Notes under the pieces: model-generated | What the model was told of the DNA's origin: nothing | The model's input: only the letters and a program-made list of their open reading frames with translations | Database searches by the model: none | DNA from: Diphasiastrum complanatum | Lineage: Eukaryota; Streptophyta; Lycopodiopsida; Lycopodiales; Lycopodiaceae | NCBI GenBank assembly: GCA_029204225.1 | Contig: CM055112.1 | Span: 21,704,578-21,768,577, forward strand | DNA length: 64,000 bases | Direction of reading: 5' to 3' | Program-made: the position numbers and the translations under genes | Part shown: positions 25,322 through 36,821 of the stretch, piece by piece | How the letters are laid out: every line of letters starts with the position of its first letter | How positions within the stretch are numbered: the stretch's first letter is position 1

Positions 25322-26100
25322 CCTCCCACCTCCACTCAATGTGTGCCTCTTCCCCTCTAGGGCTTGCAAAAAAGATCTAATCCAGCTTTCCCTTTCCTTC
25401 TTATCTTGACCTCAACCTTGAGCCTTCTGTGTGTTCATCCCTACATCAAGCTATTATCGCATTTGCACAAACCCAAACAGCAACGATTCTTCCCAACTTG
25501 ACATCAACTTGCGCTTACCCTAATCGTTCCGCCGATGCAGCAAAATCCAAAATGCTCTTGCTCCTGGCTTGGCTTGATGTCCTCGCGGCTTGGAGCAGTA
25601 AATCTTGCAACTGAATCCGCTGCTGTTCCCGGAATCTTTGCATCTAAAAGCTTTCATCCAAGCTCCACCACGCCCATACATCAACAAGCCTGATGTGCAT
25701 CAAAAATCTGACGAAAAGCGCAAATTCTTCTGCCACGGAGCATGCGAAAGGTCCGATCATGGAATTGAATGCACATTGGGAAGCAGATACTGGAGAATGA
25801 GAGAATGGGAGAGGACAGCATCGCTCGCACGCAGCCAGAAGAAGAAGAAGAAAAGGAGGAGGATCGGATGCAAAAGCGAAGGAAATGGGAAAAGAAAGCA
25901 GAGAGAGCGCGAAGCAAAGGAAAAGGAAAGGGGATAAGAAACGACCGCGAAAAGGATTCGAAGGCAGAAATGCGAGGACGATAAACCCTAAATGGGATGG
26001 ACCAATCCCACGGTGCCACGTGCCTCAAAAACCTACTCCCTAAAAGGGCTTTCACCTGCTGGCAACGACAAGCTGATTGCCACGTGGCACATTGTGGTGC
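25322..26100 (-). promoter_or_regulatory. 5' leader and promoter side of the NST1-like gene
   Basis: This 780-base stretch upstream of the start codon is clearly richer in G+C than the surroundings, with CT-rich runs on the sense strand (AAG/GAA-rich on plus, near 25838-25930). It likely holds the 5' untranslated leader and promoter. I see no convincing TATA box. Open frames here on both strands look like by-products of composition. Confidence 0.4.
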
Positions 26101-27695
26101 TTGTCCCATAAGCCAAGGATAGAACTAGAATGAGAGAAAAGGCCCTCCTCCTCAAGGCTATGGGGTTGCGACTTGAGATAAATATGAGGAGAATTATTGT
26201 CACAACACACGACAAGGCTCGAATCCGATCCGCCCTGTACATTTGCTTTCTTGTCGAGATCTAAACCGTCGGCATCACATCTTGTAGTTTGCTTTTTTGT
26301 TGACATCTAAGCTCTTGGCATCATCTTTTGGAACTCCTTTGTTGTTGACATCTTAGAACCACGTAATTTGTGCACACAAAAGGTCTACAATTTAGAGCTA
26401 TTGGATTTTTCTTTTGAAGGGGAGCTAACTTACGAAGCTCAACATATGGTATGACTACAACTCGTAGCGTGCTCTCCATTGACAATGTTGGTAGTCATGA
26501 TGATGTTGGTGTTTTTTGCTCCCCTTGTTTATTTCTATTTTTTTAATTTACATGAAGAGGAGATATATTTAGGTGGGGGGGGGGGGGGATGATGTCCCCT
26601 CCCCCCTCCTTATCTTAGTGAATCTTAAAATTCAACTTCGCCATGATCCCTTGATTGCCAAACACAACAATCATCTCACTTGAGAAAGTTAAAAAATGAA
26701 ACTATATAAAAACACAGTTGCCAATGGCTTCTTATATTAAGTGCCACATGGCAACACGTAATAGGAGGTTGCCTCGTGACAACTAAGGACTCAAGTTGAC
26801 ATCTTGGAACCCTGAAACTTTCCCAAATCAAGAATTCAAGCCCTCAAACCCTTAGGGCAGGTTCTCAAATATGAGAAAATCCTCGAGTACATAGACCTTT
26901 CATTACACCTAAGGTTGTTTTCAAACATTTCACAAAAGCTCTACATGGAATCAACAAGATGCCAATAACCTTTATTCATGTGCCCGTACACATTACATTA
27001 AAACAGATCAAAACACTAGCTCATGAAGCCGCCTCCTCTCCTACAATCTCTCCATAATGCAACAAATGAAATGGGCAATGAAATAAATACTTTGTATATT
27101 TCGATAATAGAAATGAATTGGCTAAGCCTTATAAACAATAAGTATGGAAGGTGATTTTCTTCCTCAAACCCTAACCTAATGTGCAAGTTACATCTGTAAT
27201 CTTAACCCTACATTGTCACCGACGGTCAAGATGAAAGATTGGTAAATGTAGCCAATAGAATGTACTAAGTTGTGTAGCACTCCAAAGAGGTAACTTGAGG
27301 CATAAGTTTGCACAATATTATCTTCCTAAGTTGGCCTCACAAATTGGGCTAAATTGGCATTTTATAATACCATGTGCAAAAACTCTCATAATGTGAACAA
27401 TAGCACATTGGCATAAGTTAACATTTTGCAATGTTGGCCTAAGTTGGCATTTTGCATATCGTAAATACCTGCACATATTTTTTTAGTTCATTTGAAAGTT
27501 GCCTTAAATGCCATAATTTTTTTATTTTTGGCAATATACTATTTTTAGGAATTTTACGAATCAACTTACAAAAATGTAAGGTATGTTTTCTATTTTTAGA
27601 AAGTCACATATATCCGAGATTACTATTTTTGAAAAGTCGACTTTGTAAAAATAGAAAAAAAAAGTAAAAAAAAAAAAGTGCAGTTGATTTACGCA

Positions 27696-27726
27696 GGGGA
27701 AGGCCTTCGGGCGGGGGGCCTTCCCC
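27696..27726. repeat. Strong GC hairpin
   Basis: GGGGAAGGCC and GGCCTTCCCC form a perfect 10-bp stem around an 11-base loop (TTCGGGCGGGG). It stands out in very AT-rich surroundings. An A-run precedes it (27656-27676). No function can be assigned. Confidence 0.8.
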
Positions 27727-29464
27727 CTTACTTTGACAATACCACATTGGCCTAAGCTGGTATTTGCATGATTTTTATAATGACATTGATTTTAGTATGA
27801 GATGCAATTAGTACTACCCAACCATAATGCCAAACATGCTAGGCATAATTTTTTTTGGATGACATCCTATCGAAAGTTTAGTAGTAGAGATCCCATCCCC
27901 TATCTTTGTTTTGGCTTCCGCAATTTTTGCATTTAGCGCAATTAGCATTGCTCAGCCCAAATGCCAAAGCAACAAATTTACATTTTAATCTTCTAGTTAA
28001 TTGACAAATAGGTTCATTGTATGGCTATCTATGATGCCTCCCAAATAGCAAGTCAGATCAATAGTCTGATAGTATCATTAGCATGCTAACAAATTTGTGA
28101 AAAAAAGTCTATATAATTATAGAACTAATAGGTAGTTGCATCTATCTCTTCATATAGAACCAGGTATCAGAGTTTTTATACTTGTGTAAATCCCTTAAGT
28201 CGTATCTTTCAGCATACATCACATACTTCCAACATAGGAGACATATATGGCTAAGATGCAAGTTTTGAAAAGAACATGTTGGATAGAATGTGACTCTCTC
28301 TGAATGCAGTCATAGCCTAGAGATGAATGACCACAATATTAGTAGTCTTGAATATTGAAAATGAGCCATCAACTCTTCTTGGTCAATTTTATGGTTTGAA
28401 TGATATTTGCTCTTTCAAGAAGAGCTAGTATGCAAAATGAATTACTCTAAACAAAGGTTCAAAGTTATTGTGAATCAATCTAAACTAAGGTTCAAAGTTA
28501 TAATCTCAAAAAAAAATTCTACACAAAGTCAATATTATTTGTGATTTATTATGAAGTCATGGTCACTCTAAATAGAGCTATTGCTCAAACACACGTGACA
28601 GACATTCATGATACGTAGAATCTAAAGTAATTGCATGAGTGCAAGAAACTGAAATAATGTAATAGGTAAGTGTATGAGGTGTCATAGACCACCATGCATT
28701 GAATCAATTTAGTCTAATATTGATCATTCATTCTACCATGACATCGGTTCTTTTTTTTTACAAAGGATTTAGAGGCACCTCACCTGACGTAATTTGTGGA
28801 AAAAGTTTTGAATAATTGATTTACATATGATCCTCGTCAGAACATACGTGCAATTGTAGGGACTTTCCGCTCAAAACATTGCTGCAAAAATGAAGGCCAC
28901 AAAACTGCCATGTGTCATGCACTCATCTGAAAGCCAAAAAACTACCATGTGCCATGTAATTTATCTGTAAAAGAAAACGGTTTACACACGATTTCAAATT
29001 TTCTTTCAATTTAATTAATTACACTTTGGCTCTAGCAGAGCTGTAAGGAGTCAGGACTCGGTGCCCATCTGCACTCAGGTCACCACTTAATGCTTGAGTC
29101 ACTATTTAGACTTTGCAAAAAAAAAAAAAAAAGATGCTAATTTCTTTGCCTGTAAAATTCTTGACTAGTATGATGAACATATTCACATTCTATTTTTGAT
29201 TAATTTTCTATGGTAGTCATTGCACCGAGTTGGAATGGTTGTTCCACCTAATCGACTTCTGCTCTACGTCCTCACTTTACGTTGGAGGACCGAAGATGTG
29301 CAACGGTTGAGCTTGAAAGTGACGAAGAGTTGTAGAAGAAAAACAATTGTTTTTGACGTAGTTGTAGCATGGGCCATCAAACCATCGGATTTTCTGTCAC
29401 AACACTCACAATCCACACTAACAGAAGAAAACGTAGCCCATGATCTCTCTAGCGTAGCTTATTC

Positions 29465-29603
29465 TTGAATTTGTAGCTTTTCATTGTACACTCACAATTT
29501 AGCTACGAGTTGAGCTTGAATCTGACGAAGCTCTTGAATCCATAGCTTTGCATTATAGCCACGCAAGTGAGCTACGAGTTGAGCTTGAATCAGACAAAGA
29601 GCA
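29465..29603. repeat. Two-copy tandem repeat of about 70 bp
   Basis: Each copy begins TTGAAT..ATAGCTTT or similar and ends GAGCTACGAGTTGAGCTTG plus a short tail. A third, shorter trace (GGTTGAGCTTGAAAGTGACG) lies at 29304. The frame 29220-29468 has no known domain. Confidence 0.6.
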
Positions 29604-29799
29604 TCACGGGTAAATGGTGATGAGCAGAGTCAAAGCCAACTGTTAATTCAAAGGGTGAGAGAGGGGAGACGCAGGACAAGGACCCTTCATCGTCATCGTC
29701 GCCATTGCCATCATTGCTGTGAAAGAAGAAATAAGGCAAAAAAAAATGTGGAACTGATTCACATGAGGGGTTAGGAATGAAGTCATGCTGCAACAAGAA

Positions 29800-30215
29800 T
29801 AGATTGATTCTATCAAACCAGGCCCTTGGAGCTTGCTTTAGCCCATAGAGAGCTTTCTACAACTTACATACCTTATGTTCTTAGCCTTGAAGGATGTAAC
29901 CTTCAGGTTGATAGATGTAGATGTCTTCTTGTATATGTCCATTTAGAAACATTGTCTGAACATCCATCTGGTGAACTTCTAGATCTTCGGCAGTTACAAT
30001 AGCAAGTAAAGATCGAATTGACTAAAGTCTTACAACTGGACTGAAAGTCTCAATGTAGTCAATCCCATAGGTTTGTTCATATCCTTTGACAACTAGAAAG
30101 ATCCACTTAGTGTCGATGATCTTTGCATCAGGAGGAGCTTCAACAAGGCGCCAAGTCTTGTTCTTCATCAGTGAATTATACTTAGCATGCATGGCAGTAT
30201 GTCAGTTGTCTACAT
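29800..30215 (-). pseudogene. Ty1/copia reverse transcriptase relic
   Basis: Minus-strand text runs in normal RT order: TWRLVEAPPDAK, DTKWIFLVVKGYEQTYGIDY, ETFSPVVRL, MDVQTMFLNG, IYQPEGYI and ALYGLKQAPRAWFDR. These are the conserved N-terminal blocks of copia reverse transcriptase. Stops (for example after VVRL) and lost ends show it is a fragment. The YVDD block and RNase H are absent. Confidence 0.85.
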
Positions 30216-30716
30216 TCGAACTCGGAATTTTACATGAGTTGTGCTTTTTTTGCCGCTTAGCTAAGTTTATCGGTGATAACTCATATTACTACTAAAAACA
30301 ATTAGCTCCCCATTTGAGTTTGTTTCTTTTGTATGTCCTCTTTTGTGTGGCTGATTGGAACCAAAATCTTGGCAACAAGGAGGGGACAAATTATTTTATA
30401 CTACATAAACATAATTCAAAGAATGCTCAAGTACTTATTGCAAAGTAGAGACAATTTCTATGAGTTGAACTCCAAAAAAATTTACAAGAGCTACAATACA
30501 TGTTTTCAATAAGTGAAGATTTAAACTTATGCATTGGGTTGGCAAGTTTACCATGATTTTCTTGGAAAAATATTGGTGTTCAGCCTATTAATAACATTAT
30601 AACACATTATTTCACAAGATGCCTAAATGCAAGCTAACATCCATCCATGAATCAAATACATGCTAAAAAAATGAAAATTTGGCTTAGCTCCCCGACAACG
30701 GTGCCAAAATTGTAGC
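30216..30716. other. Spacer with a gypsy-type leader motif
   Basis: No gene. At 30690-30712 the minus strand reads TTTTGGCACCGTTGTCGGGG, close to the TTGGCGCCGTTGCCGGGGA motif commonly found directly after the 5' LTR of plant Ty3/gypsy elements. The internal region that should follow at lower coordinates is not recognisable. Confidence 0.5.
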
Positions 30717-31474
30717 AGATATTTCCTATCCACCTTCAACCCTAGATCCAAGCACACAAGCATCACGGAACTAAAGAGGATCAACTAGTTATCACGTAGA
30801 GATTCATTCCCATGAGAGCGATAACATAGTTCATAATCCATCAAATGCACATGATCCATATCTAACATTAAGATCCACTAAGACTACTATCCTTTAACAC
30901 TAGCAAGTAACACTACATAACAATGGTAGAGCTTACTCTTCTCTCTCTCTCTCTTTCTCTCTCACAAAAAGTATAACAATAATCAATCCCATTAAGCATC
31001 AAATCCAACAATTAGCAAATCCAAATAAAACATGAGACGACGTTCCATATCCATTCCATAAGAGGCCCAACCTGCTTGTATTGAAATGAAGAGAGAAAGT
31101 GTCTACAATAATTCAAAACTACCACTATATATAGTGGATTTTAGGGCTTTGGCCTCAAATCCTATTGGCCAATTTATACCCTAAATATCTGAAATTCAAA
31201 AGTTGGAGAGAACCCATTCAAAATTTGGAGGGAACCAATTCAAAAACGGGGGGGGGGGGGGGGGGGGGGGGGGGGCTTTTTATCCACTAACTTGGCTATT
31301 TAGGCCTTGCGACATTAAAAGTCCCGCAAAAAGGCCTAATATCCTTTTATTAACTTCTAACTAATCAATTAACTATGTGATCATCAGGTTGGACTTACAC
31401 ACACATGGTGTCAAATCTCTCTCGCTTATTAACTACGGTTAGGGTTGTCTTGATATACGCAAACCCTCCAACAG
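30717..31474 (-). repeat. Probable Ty3/gypsy LTR, minus strand
   Basis: Read on the minus strand it begins TGTTGGAGGGTTTGCG and ends ATCTGCTACA, directly before the gypsy-type leader motif. It has a TATATATAG core near 31130, and a 28-base G run lies inside. Its length, about 758 bases, fits an LTR. No partner LTR is found in the window. Confidence 0.5.
31248..31275. repeat. Poly-G run of 28
   Basis: An uninterrupted run of 28 G on the plus strand inside the putative gypsy LTR. Such a run can form G-quadruplexes and is also a frequent place for assembly or sequencing length errors. Confidence 0.95.
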
Positions 31475-31937
31475 ACATATGCCACCCAACAAGAATGCAT
31501 GAATATTTATGTTCCAAGCTGATGATGGCTCCAACCAAGATTTAAAATTTGAACTCAAAATCACATCAAAATAAGATCTACAATAAAGAATACACTTAGA
31601 TCAAGTAGATCTAATCAGCCATAGACAATGTAGAATCAATGTATTAGCTAGAGAGGAAAAATAGACATTGTATATTACTACTAATACAAGTACAAATCAA
31701 ATAACAAATGAGAGGAGTTGAGCCCTATTTAGACTATCTCAACTTGAATTATGTTTTTAATAAAGAGGCCTCTTATTATCAAGTAAGAGGTGGAACTCAA
31801 ACTATTATAGATTGGGGTTCACTCAGTTGCAAGAGTGGACTCCAAAATATGATACAATTGGGTCCTACAGCTCGTGGGTATAGATAGAGGCCTCCACCAC
31901 GAGTTTCATAGCATGTATTATGTACGAAAATGTTGTT
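31475..31937. other. Spacer, nothing recognised
   Basis: AT-rich sequence between the putative gypsy LTR and the inverted repeat. No coding or structural feature is supported. Confidence 0.4.
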
Positions 31938-32710
31938 GCTCTTTGAATTGAAGATTCTACTACATGCATTTCCTTCCATGCTCCATCTTCATGCATATAG
32001 TTAGGGTACTGATGTATGAATGTGTTTGCTGTTGTTAATTCTCTCTTAAGAATTGGTTTGGGATTAGTATCAGGTAGATGTGCAGGGCTTGGAGGCTGGT
32101 CCATTATTCTACTCAATTCAGATGCTTCATAATTATCGGCTCCCGGAGAAGTTCTTGTTACAACTGTTGAGTGATAGATGTAATAAGCACTTTGTAGGAT
32201 TTCCATTTGTGTTAGCATCAGGTAGATGTGCAGGACTTGGAGATCAATCTACCATTCCACTTATTTTCGATGTTTCCCAGTTTCTGTCTCCCTGAGGAGT
32301 TCTCCTTATTTGTGATTTCAGTTTTAAAGAGGTTGTGTTGATTCTGTGATTTCAATAGGAGTAGCTTTAGTTTAATTCCATGTTTTTTGAGTAGAATAGT
32401 TTAGCAATAATATGCAGACCATACGAATAAAGCAAGAACTGAAATAGTCTGTAGAAAGTAGAAAATCGAGTCCTGATAGATCCTACATCCAAGATGAACT
32501 ACCATTGCCAATCAAGGATCCAAATCAGGTTGTAGGTGTGCCACTCACAGGCGGGACACACTACCAATATTCGACAACCAGTAGACGCCATAGCAGACCC
32601 ATTGTTTAGCAGAATATCTATCAGAAGAATCGCAGCACACAAGGAGATAATCGTTGCTAATAGAGAAAAAATAGGTGCTAATAGAGAAGAAGAGACAAAA
32701 GATGCTTGCC
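31938..32710 (+). repeat. Inverted repeat, left arm, with unknown conserved ORF
   Basis: This segment matches 41988-42782 in reverse complement at roughly 80-85% by eye. Inside it, a phrase around TCAGGTAGATGTGCAGG...CTTGGAG occurs twice (near 32070 and 32217). The distal half encodes, in both arms, a peptide with DELPLPIKDPNQV and PLTGGTHY and then AIADPLFSRISIRRI. Many differences between the arms fall at third codon positions. The left arm carries a small deletion near 32580. The family is unknown; it may be a repeat-borne gene. Confidence 0.7.
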
Positions 32711-32959
32711 CTAACCTTGGCGCTAGTTGCCATTGACAATCTTTTTGGTTTTTGATCCAGAACTTGTTTTTACAAGACAATTTTTCAGTTTTGACTCATT
32801 TTTGGTTGGTTATTTGTTGTCTTGCATTTCTCATTTTTCCAAGCATGCATTCCAAATTCTTGTTTGTTAGATCGAGATTGTTTCAAACATCCTTATTGAT
32901 TCTTCAAGTCTGTGCAAACTCACCTCAAACATTCCAGAAATCCACCGTCACAATGCTTT

Positions 32960-34400
32960 TTTGCATTTCTGGACATTGACAATCAAAAATTGAATTTCTC
33001 ATAATTTTCAAGTTTCTCGCAATTTTTAGAATTTTTTGAGGTCTCCGAAATTTTTTCGAGTTTCTTGGGTTTTTCAGAATTTTTCGAGTCTCACAAAAAT
33101 TTTTCGAGTTTCTCAATTTTTCGAGTCTCACAGAAATTCTGAGAGTTTTTCAAAATTTTGAGCTTTTAAATTTTTTTTGCATCCGACGAGTTCTTAGGTC
33201 TGAAGCCCACAAATTTGCATCTTGTTTGCATCTGCCACTCCATTTTTATTGTATTTTGGGTTTTTCGATTTTTTTAAAATTTTGAATTTTCAAGTTTTTC
33301 TAATTAAGAGTTTTTCGATTTTTGAATTGTTCAGGTTTTTCAAGACTTCATAACTTTTGCGTTTTTCAGATCTTAGTATTTTTTGAGTTATTCTATTTTT
33401 TTTTCGAGTTTTTTGATTTATTTAAAGATTTTGGATTTTTGCAACTTTTTCGAGTTTTTTGATTTTTTTTTTTATTTTTTTGAGTTTTTCGAGATGTAGG
33501 TTTTTTTTTTCAAGTTTTTGTCAAGTTTTTCGATTTTTTCGAGTTTTTGGATTTTTCGATATCTTGCATCTCACATTTTTGCATCTGACGTCCAGATCAC
33601 TCTACATTTGACGCCCATTCAATTTTTTGAAATTTTTCGACGTTTTCCAATTTTGCGACTTTATTGAATTCTCAATTTCTCAAGTTTTTCGGATTTTTAA
33701 TTTTTTGGAGTTTTTCGAGTTTTCAAGTTTTTTCGAATTTTTAAGATTTTTGAATTTTTTGAGTGCTTCGATTTTTTTTAAAATTTTCACAATTTGCGAG
33801 TTATTTTCGAGTTTTTTAGTTTTTCGATTTTTGTTTTTTTTTTTCAAGTTTTTCGATTTTTCGATACCTTATAGTTTTTTCGATACTTGACATTTTTCAA
33901 TCCCTTCTAACATTTTTTATGTTTAAATTTTTTTCGATACTTTATATTTTTTGATACTTGAGATTTTCTAAAAAAACACATAAAGGTACATTATTTTTTC
34001 GATCCTATAATTTTTGGAGCTCTTATTTTTTTGAGTCGTGATTTTTTTCGATCCACTAATTTTTTCGAGACATTATTTTTTCGATCTATTATTTTTTGAT
34101 CCACAATTTTTTTGATCCCTCATTTTTCGAGTTTTATTTTTTTGAGTTCTATTTTTCGAGTTCTATTTTTTCGAGCTCTATTTTTTGAGGTCTATTTTTT
34201 CTCATTCTATTTTTCGAGTTCTATTTTTTCGACTTCTTCTGTTTCGAATTTTTTTTTATGAATTTTATTTTTTCGAGTTTTATTTTTCGATCCAAATTTT
34301 TTTCGGTCCATAATTTTTTGATCTCTCATTTTTCGATTCATTATTTTTCTATTTTTTTCGATCCCGTTTTTCTATCCGACACACATATTTGTATCTGTCA
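32960..34400. repeat. T-rich low-complexity tract with TTTTTCGAG words
   Basis: About 1.4 kb composed mostly of runs of T broken by CGAG, CGAT, GAG or CAAG, so that words like GAGTTTTTCGA and TTCGATTTTT recur dozens of times without strict period. It is strand-asymmetric: nearly all T on plus. The frames in it (Phe-rich at 33627-33890) are artefacts of composition. Confidence 0.85.
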
Positions 34401-35354
34401 ATCATCTCCAGTTTGCGTCCGAAGCTCTCCACCTTTATTGGCATCCGACACCCTTTCTCATTAGTTGTATCTGACGTCCTCCATCTTCGTTTCATCTAAC
34501 GTCCATTGCATCTGCCAATCTCCATTCGACGCCCTCCACCTTCATTTGCATCTGCCACATTTGCATCTGCTAGTATATTCTAGTACATCCGACACTGCAT
34601 TCCATGACTATCTGTTGCTATCTGCCAAGCTTTAGACTACATCCGACATCTTCAGAGTTTCTCACACTTTTTCAGCTTTAATAATTGATTCAACATATAA
34701 ATCATATCCTACGAGTTCAATCATGTCTCAAAAATAATCAACACATAATCTCATATTGTTAATCTGATTCGGTTATAAGATTCAGTCAAAGACAAACCAG
34801 TCTGAAACATTTCCATTCATGACTAAGTACATTTGAGACTGCAACCAACAGGAGATCTGACAAGCCTCTATACTATCACTAAAGTTACATCCGACAAGCA
34901 CATCAGAGAGTCACCATATTTTATATCTGGCTCCTCAATCCTTCGTCACATCCAATTTTATCTCCGATGTTTGACTACTTCATATTGATTGAAATACATC
35001 CGATGTCCATCTTCTTCCAATGCTTAGTATCCTACCAAAACTAATTGAATGTCAAAACCAAGTCTCTCTAACCGAGGCTTCCATCCGAATGTTTTGAAGT
35101 GACTCTCTTCCACCGAATTCTTCCATCGAATCTTCACTAAGGAACTCCAACCAAGTCTCCTCGACCGAGAGGTTCAACCGAAGTTTTTCACCATAGGCAC
35201 TATCTAGCATCCACTCTTTGCTGAATGAAATTTTTGTTTGACAAGTACTTTGTATTTAGTGACTCTCTGTAAACAGCAAGCCATACTTGTAGAATAGCTC
35301 AAGAATAAATTAGTTATTTATCTCACCTTGTAGAGAGTTTAGAATATTTGTGCT
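34401..35354. repeat. Tract rich in CATCYGACG-type words
   Basis: Words such as CATCTGCCA, CATCCGACA and GCATCTGAC recur at irregular 20-60 base spacing, followed by phrases such as CCAACCAAGTCTCC and ACCGAG near 35050-35180. It continues the T-rich tract and ends at the primer site of the LTR at 35371. No coding frame is supported. Confidence 0.55.
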
Positions 35355-35366
35355 GCTCTGATACCA
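35355..35366 (-). other. Primer-binding site next to LTR L1
   Basis: GCTCTGATACCA is the reverse complement of TGGTATCAGAGC, the copia primer site for initiator Met-tRNA. It lies four bases outside the low-coordinate end of LTR L1, so L1 is also the 5' LTR of an element that ran towards lower coordinates. Confidence 0.85.
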
Positions 35367-35872
35367 CTTTTGTAGGAGTAGACATTGATATCACTCTATG
35401 GGTGGAAATAGATATCAGCTTTGATAATACTTCTATTGGAAAAAAAACAAGAAAATTGCTATAACCAGGACCATGGATTACTTGGAGAATGGAGTTACGA
35501 GTAGTTCTGTGTGTGTGAAATCAGATTATCAGTGTAGGAGTCATAGACTGCCATGAAAGAGAGATTGAAAAAGGAATTAGACATCTGAGACAGCCATGGA
35601 ATCCTCTAATACTAATAACCTGACATGAAGAGAATGTAGAATTAATTCAAGCGTCAGAAGTAGCCATACAATTCTCTTCTTAATAATGTTTGTGTGAGAG
35701 GAGCGAGAGTTATCATTCAACAAGAATGCGAAGGTGTAGAACAATAGTGAATCTGTATATTGAAGTTGTAAATACAACGATCAAACCACAATATAGTTGT
35801 GTTGATAAGTGTGTGATCCTACTAACAAAATCCTACTAACAGATTCAAGACAATTGCTAAGGTTCTAAATTA

Positions 35873-36088
<216 letters not shown>

Positions 36089-36179
36089 CACTAACTCTGA
36101 GGAGTTAGCTACCGTTAAAAGGTGTTCTCCACTATCTAACCTTACGCAACATGATCTTCTCTCTGTACAATTGCTCAAT

Positions 36180-36213
<34 letters not shown>

Positions 36214-36344
36214 TTGGAAAAATATTGTACTAACTTACCTTTACAATTACAAGATTGATAACAACTGTTAAACTGATCAGTGGATCAGTTCGTTGATGGA
36301 GCGTGAAGGCTTTTTGGTTTGATAGTGAAAATCTGTGTATTTTA

Positions 36345-36490
36345 GCAGGCTACAAATGTGACATCCTGAGGGCATCCTTCAGGATTTGTAAGACACCTTC
36401 GGCGTTTGGAAGACACCTTCAGCATTTGAGACACCTTCAGAGTTTGGAAGACACCTTCGAGATTTGTAGGACATCGCCTTTGATTTATAG
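36345..36490. repeat. LTR minisatellite, unit about 20 bp
   Basis: Units of the form GACACCTTCGGCGTTTGGAA repeat about five times with changes. The matching part of L2 (about 44160-44250) has about three, so the two LTRs differ in unit number. Confidence 0.75.
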
Positions 36491-36821
36491 GACAGCTTCG
36501 ACCTATTGTAGGGCAAGTGTCACTTTTTTTTTGCCTTTTGAAAACTGCATGCAAATATGCAGTGTCGAGTTTTTTTCCTCAATTTTCGCCTATGTAGAAA
36601 CCCGTGTAAAACTTGCATTGTCGCATGTCAGAAAACTCAATGTAAAAACACAATGTCGGGTTTTTTGCATTTTTCGGCTGTGCAAAAAATGCGAGTAAAA
36701 ACCAGATTGTAGCAACAGTTCATTTTCTGCAGGTTACATTTGAGAGAGTAAAATTTAGAGAAGGAAGGAGGGCTGTGGGGACGAGTAGGAGTTAGATTAA
36801 ACTCCAACACTCCCCCTTAAG

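Larger units (their letters stand above)
26101..29795. other. Intergenic stretch without genes
   Basis: No coding region is supported. Contents: a G-run of about 15 bases near 26574-26588 followed closely by a C-rich run (26596-26608), a strong GC hairpin at 27696-27726, a poly-A near 29118-29133, and a two-copy tandem repeat at 29465-29603. Words of the type CCTAAGTTGGCATTTT recur at 27320-27460 and 27745. Confidence 0.5.

Noticed and set aside
25322..25369. Longer N-terminus for the NST1-like protein
   Set aside because: The 16 extra codons begin with TTG, not ATG; the conserved family start is the ATG at 25321.
25605..25984. Overlapping frames upstream of the NST1-like start
   Set aside because: GC- and purine-rich leader or promoter sequence gives long frames on both strands; none shows a known domain.
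33627..33890. Phe-rich frame in the T-rich tract
   Set aside because: Composition alone (TTT codons); no start context and no domain.
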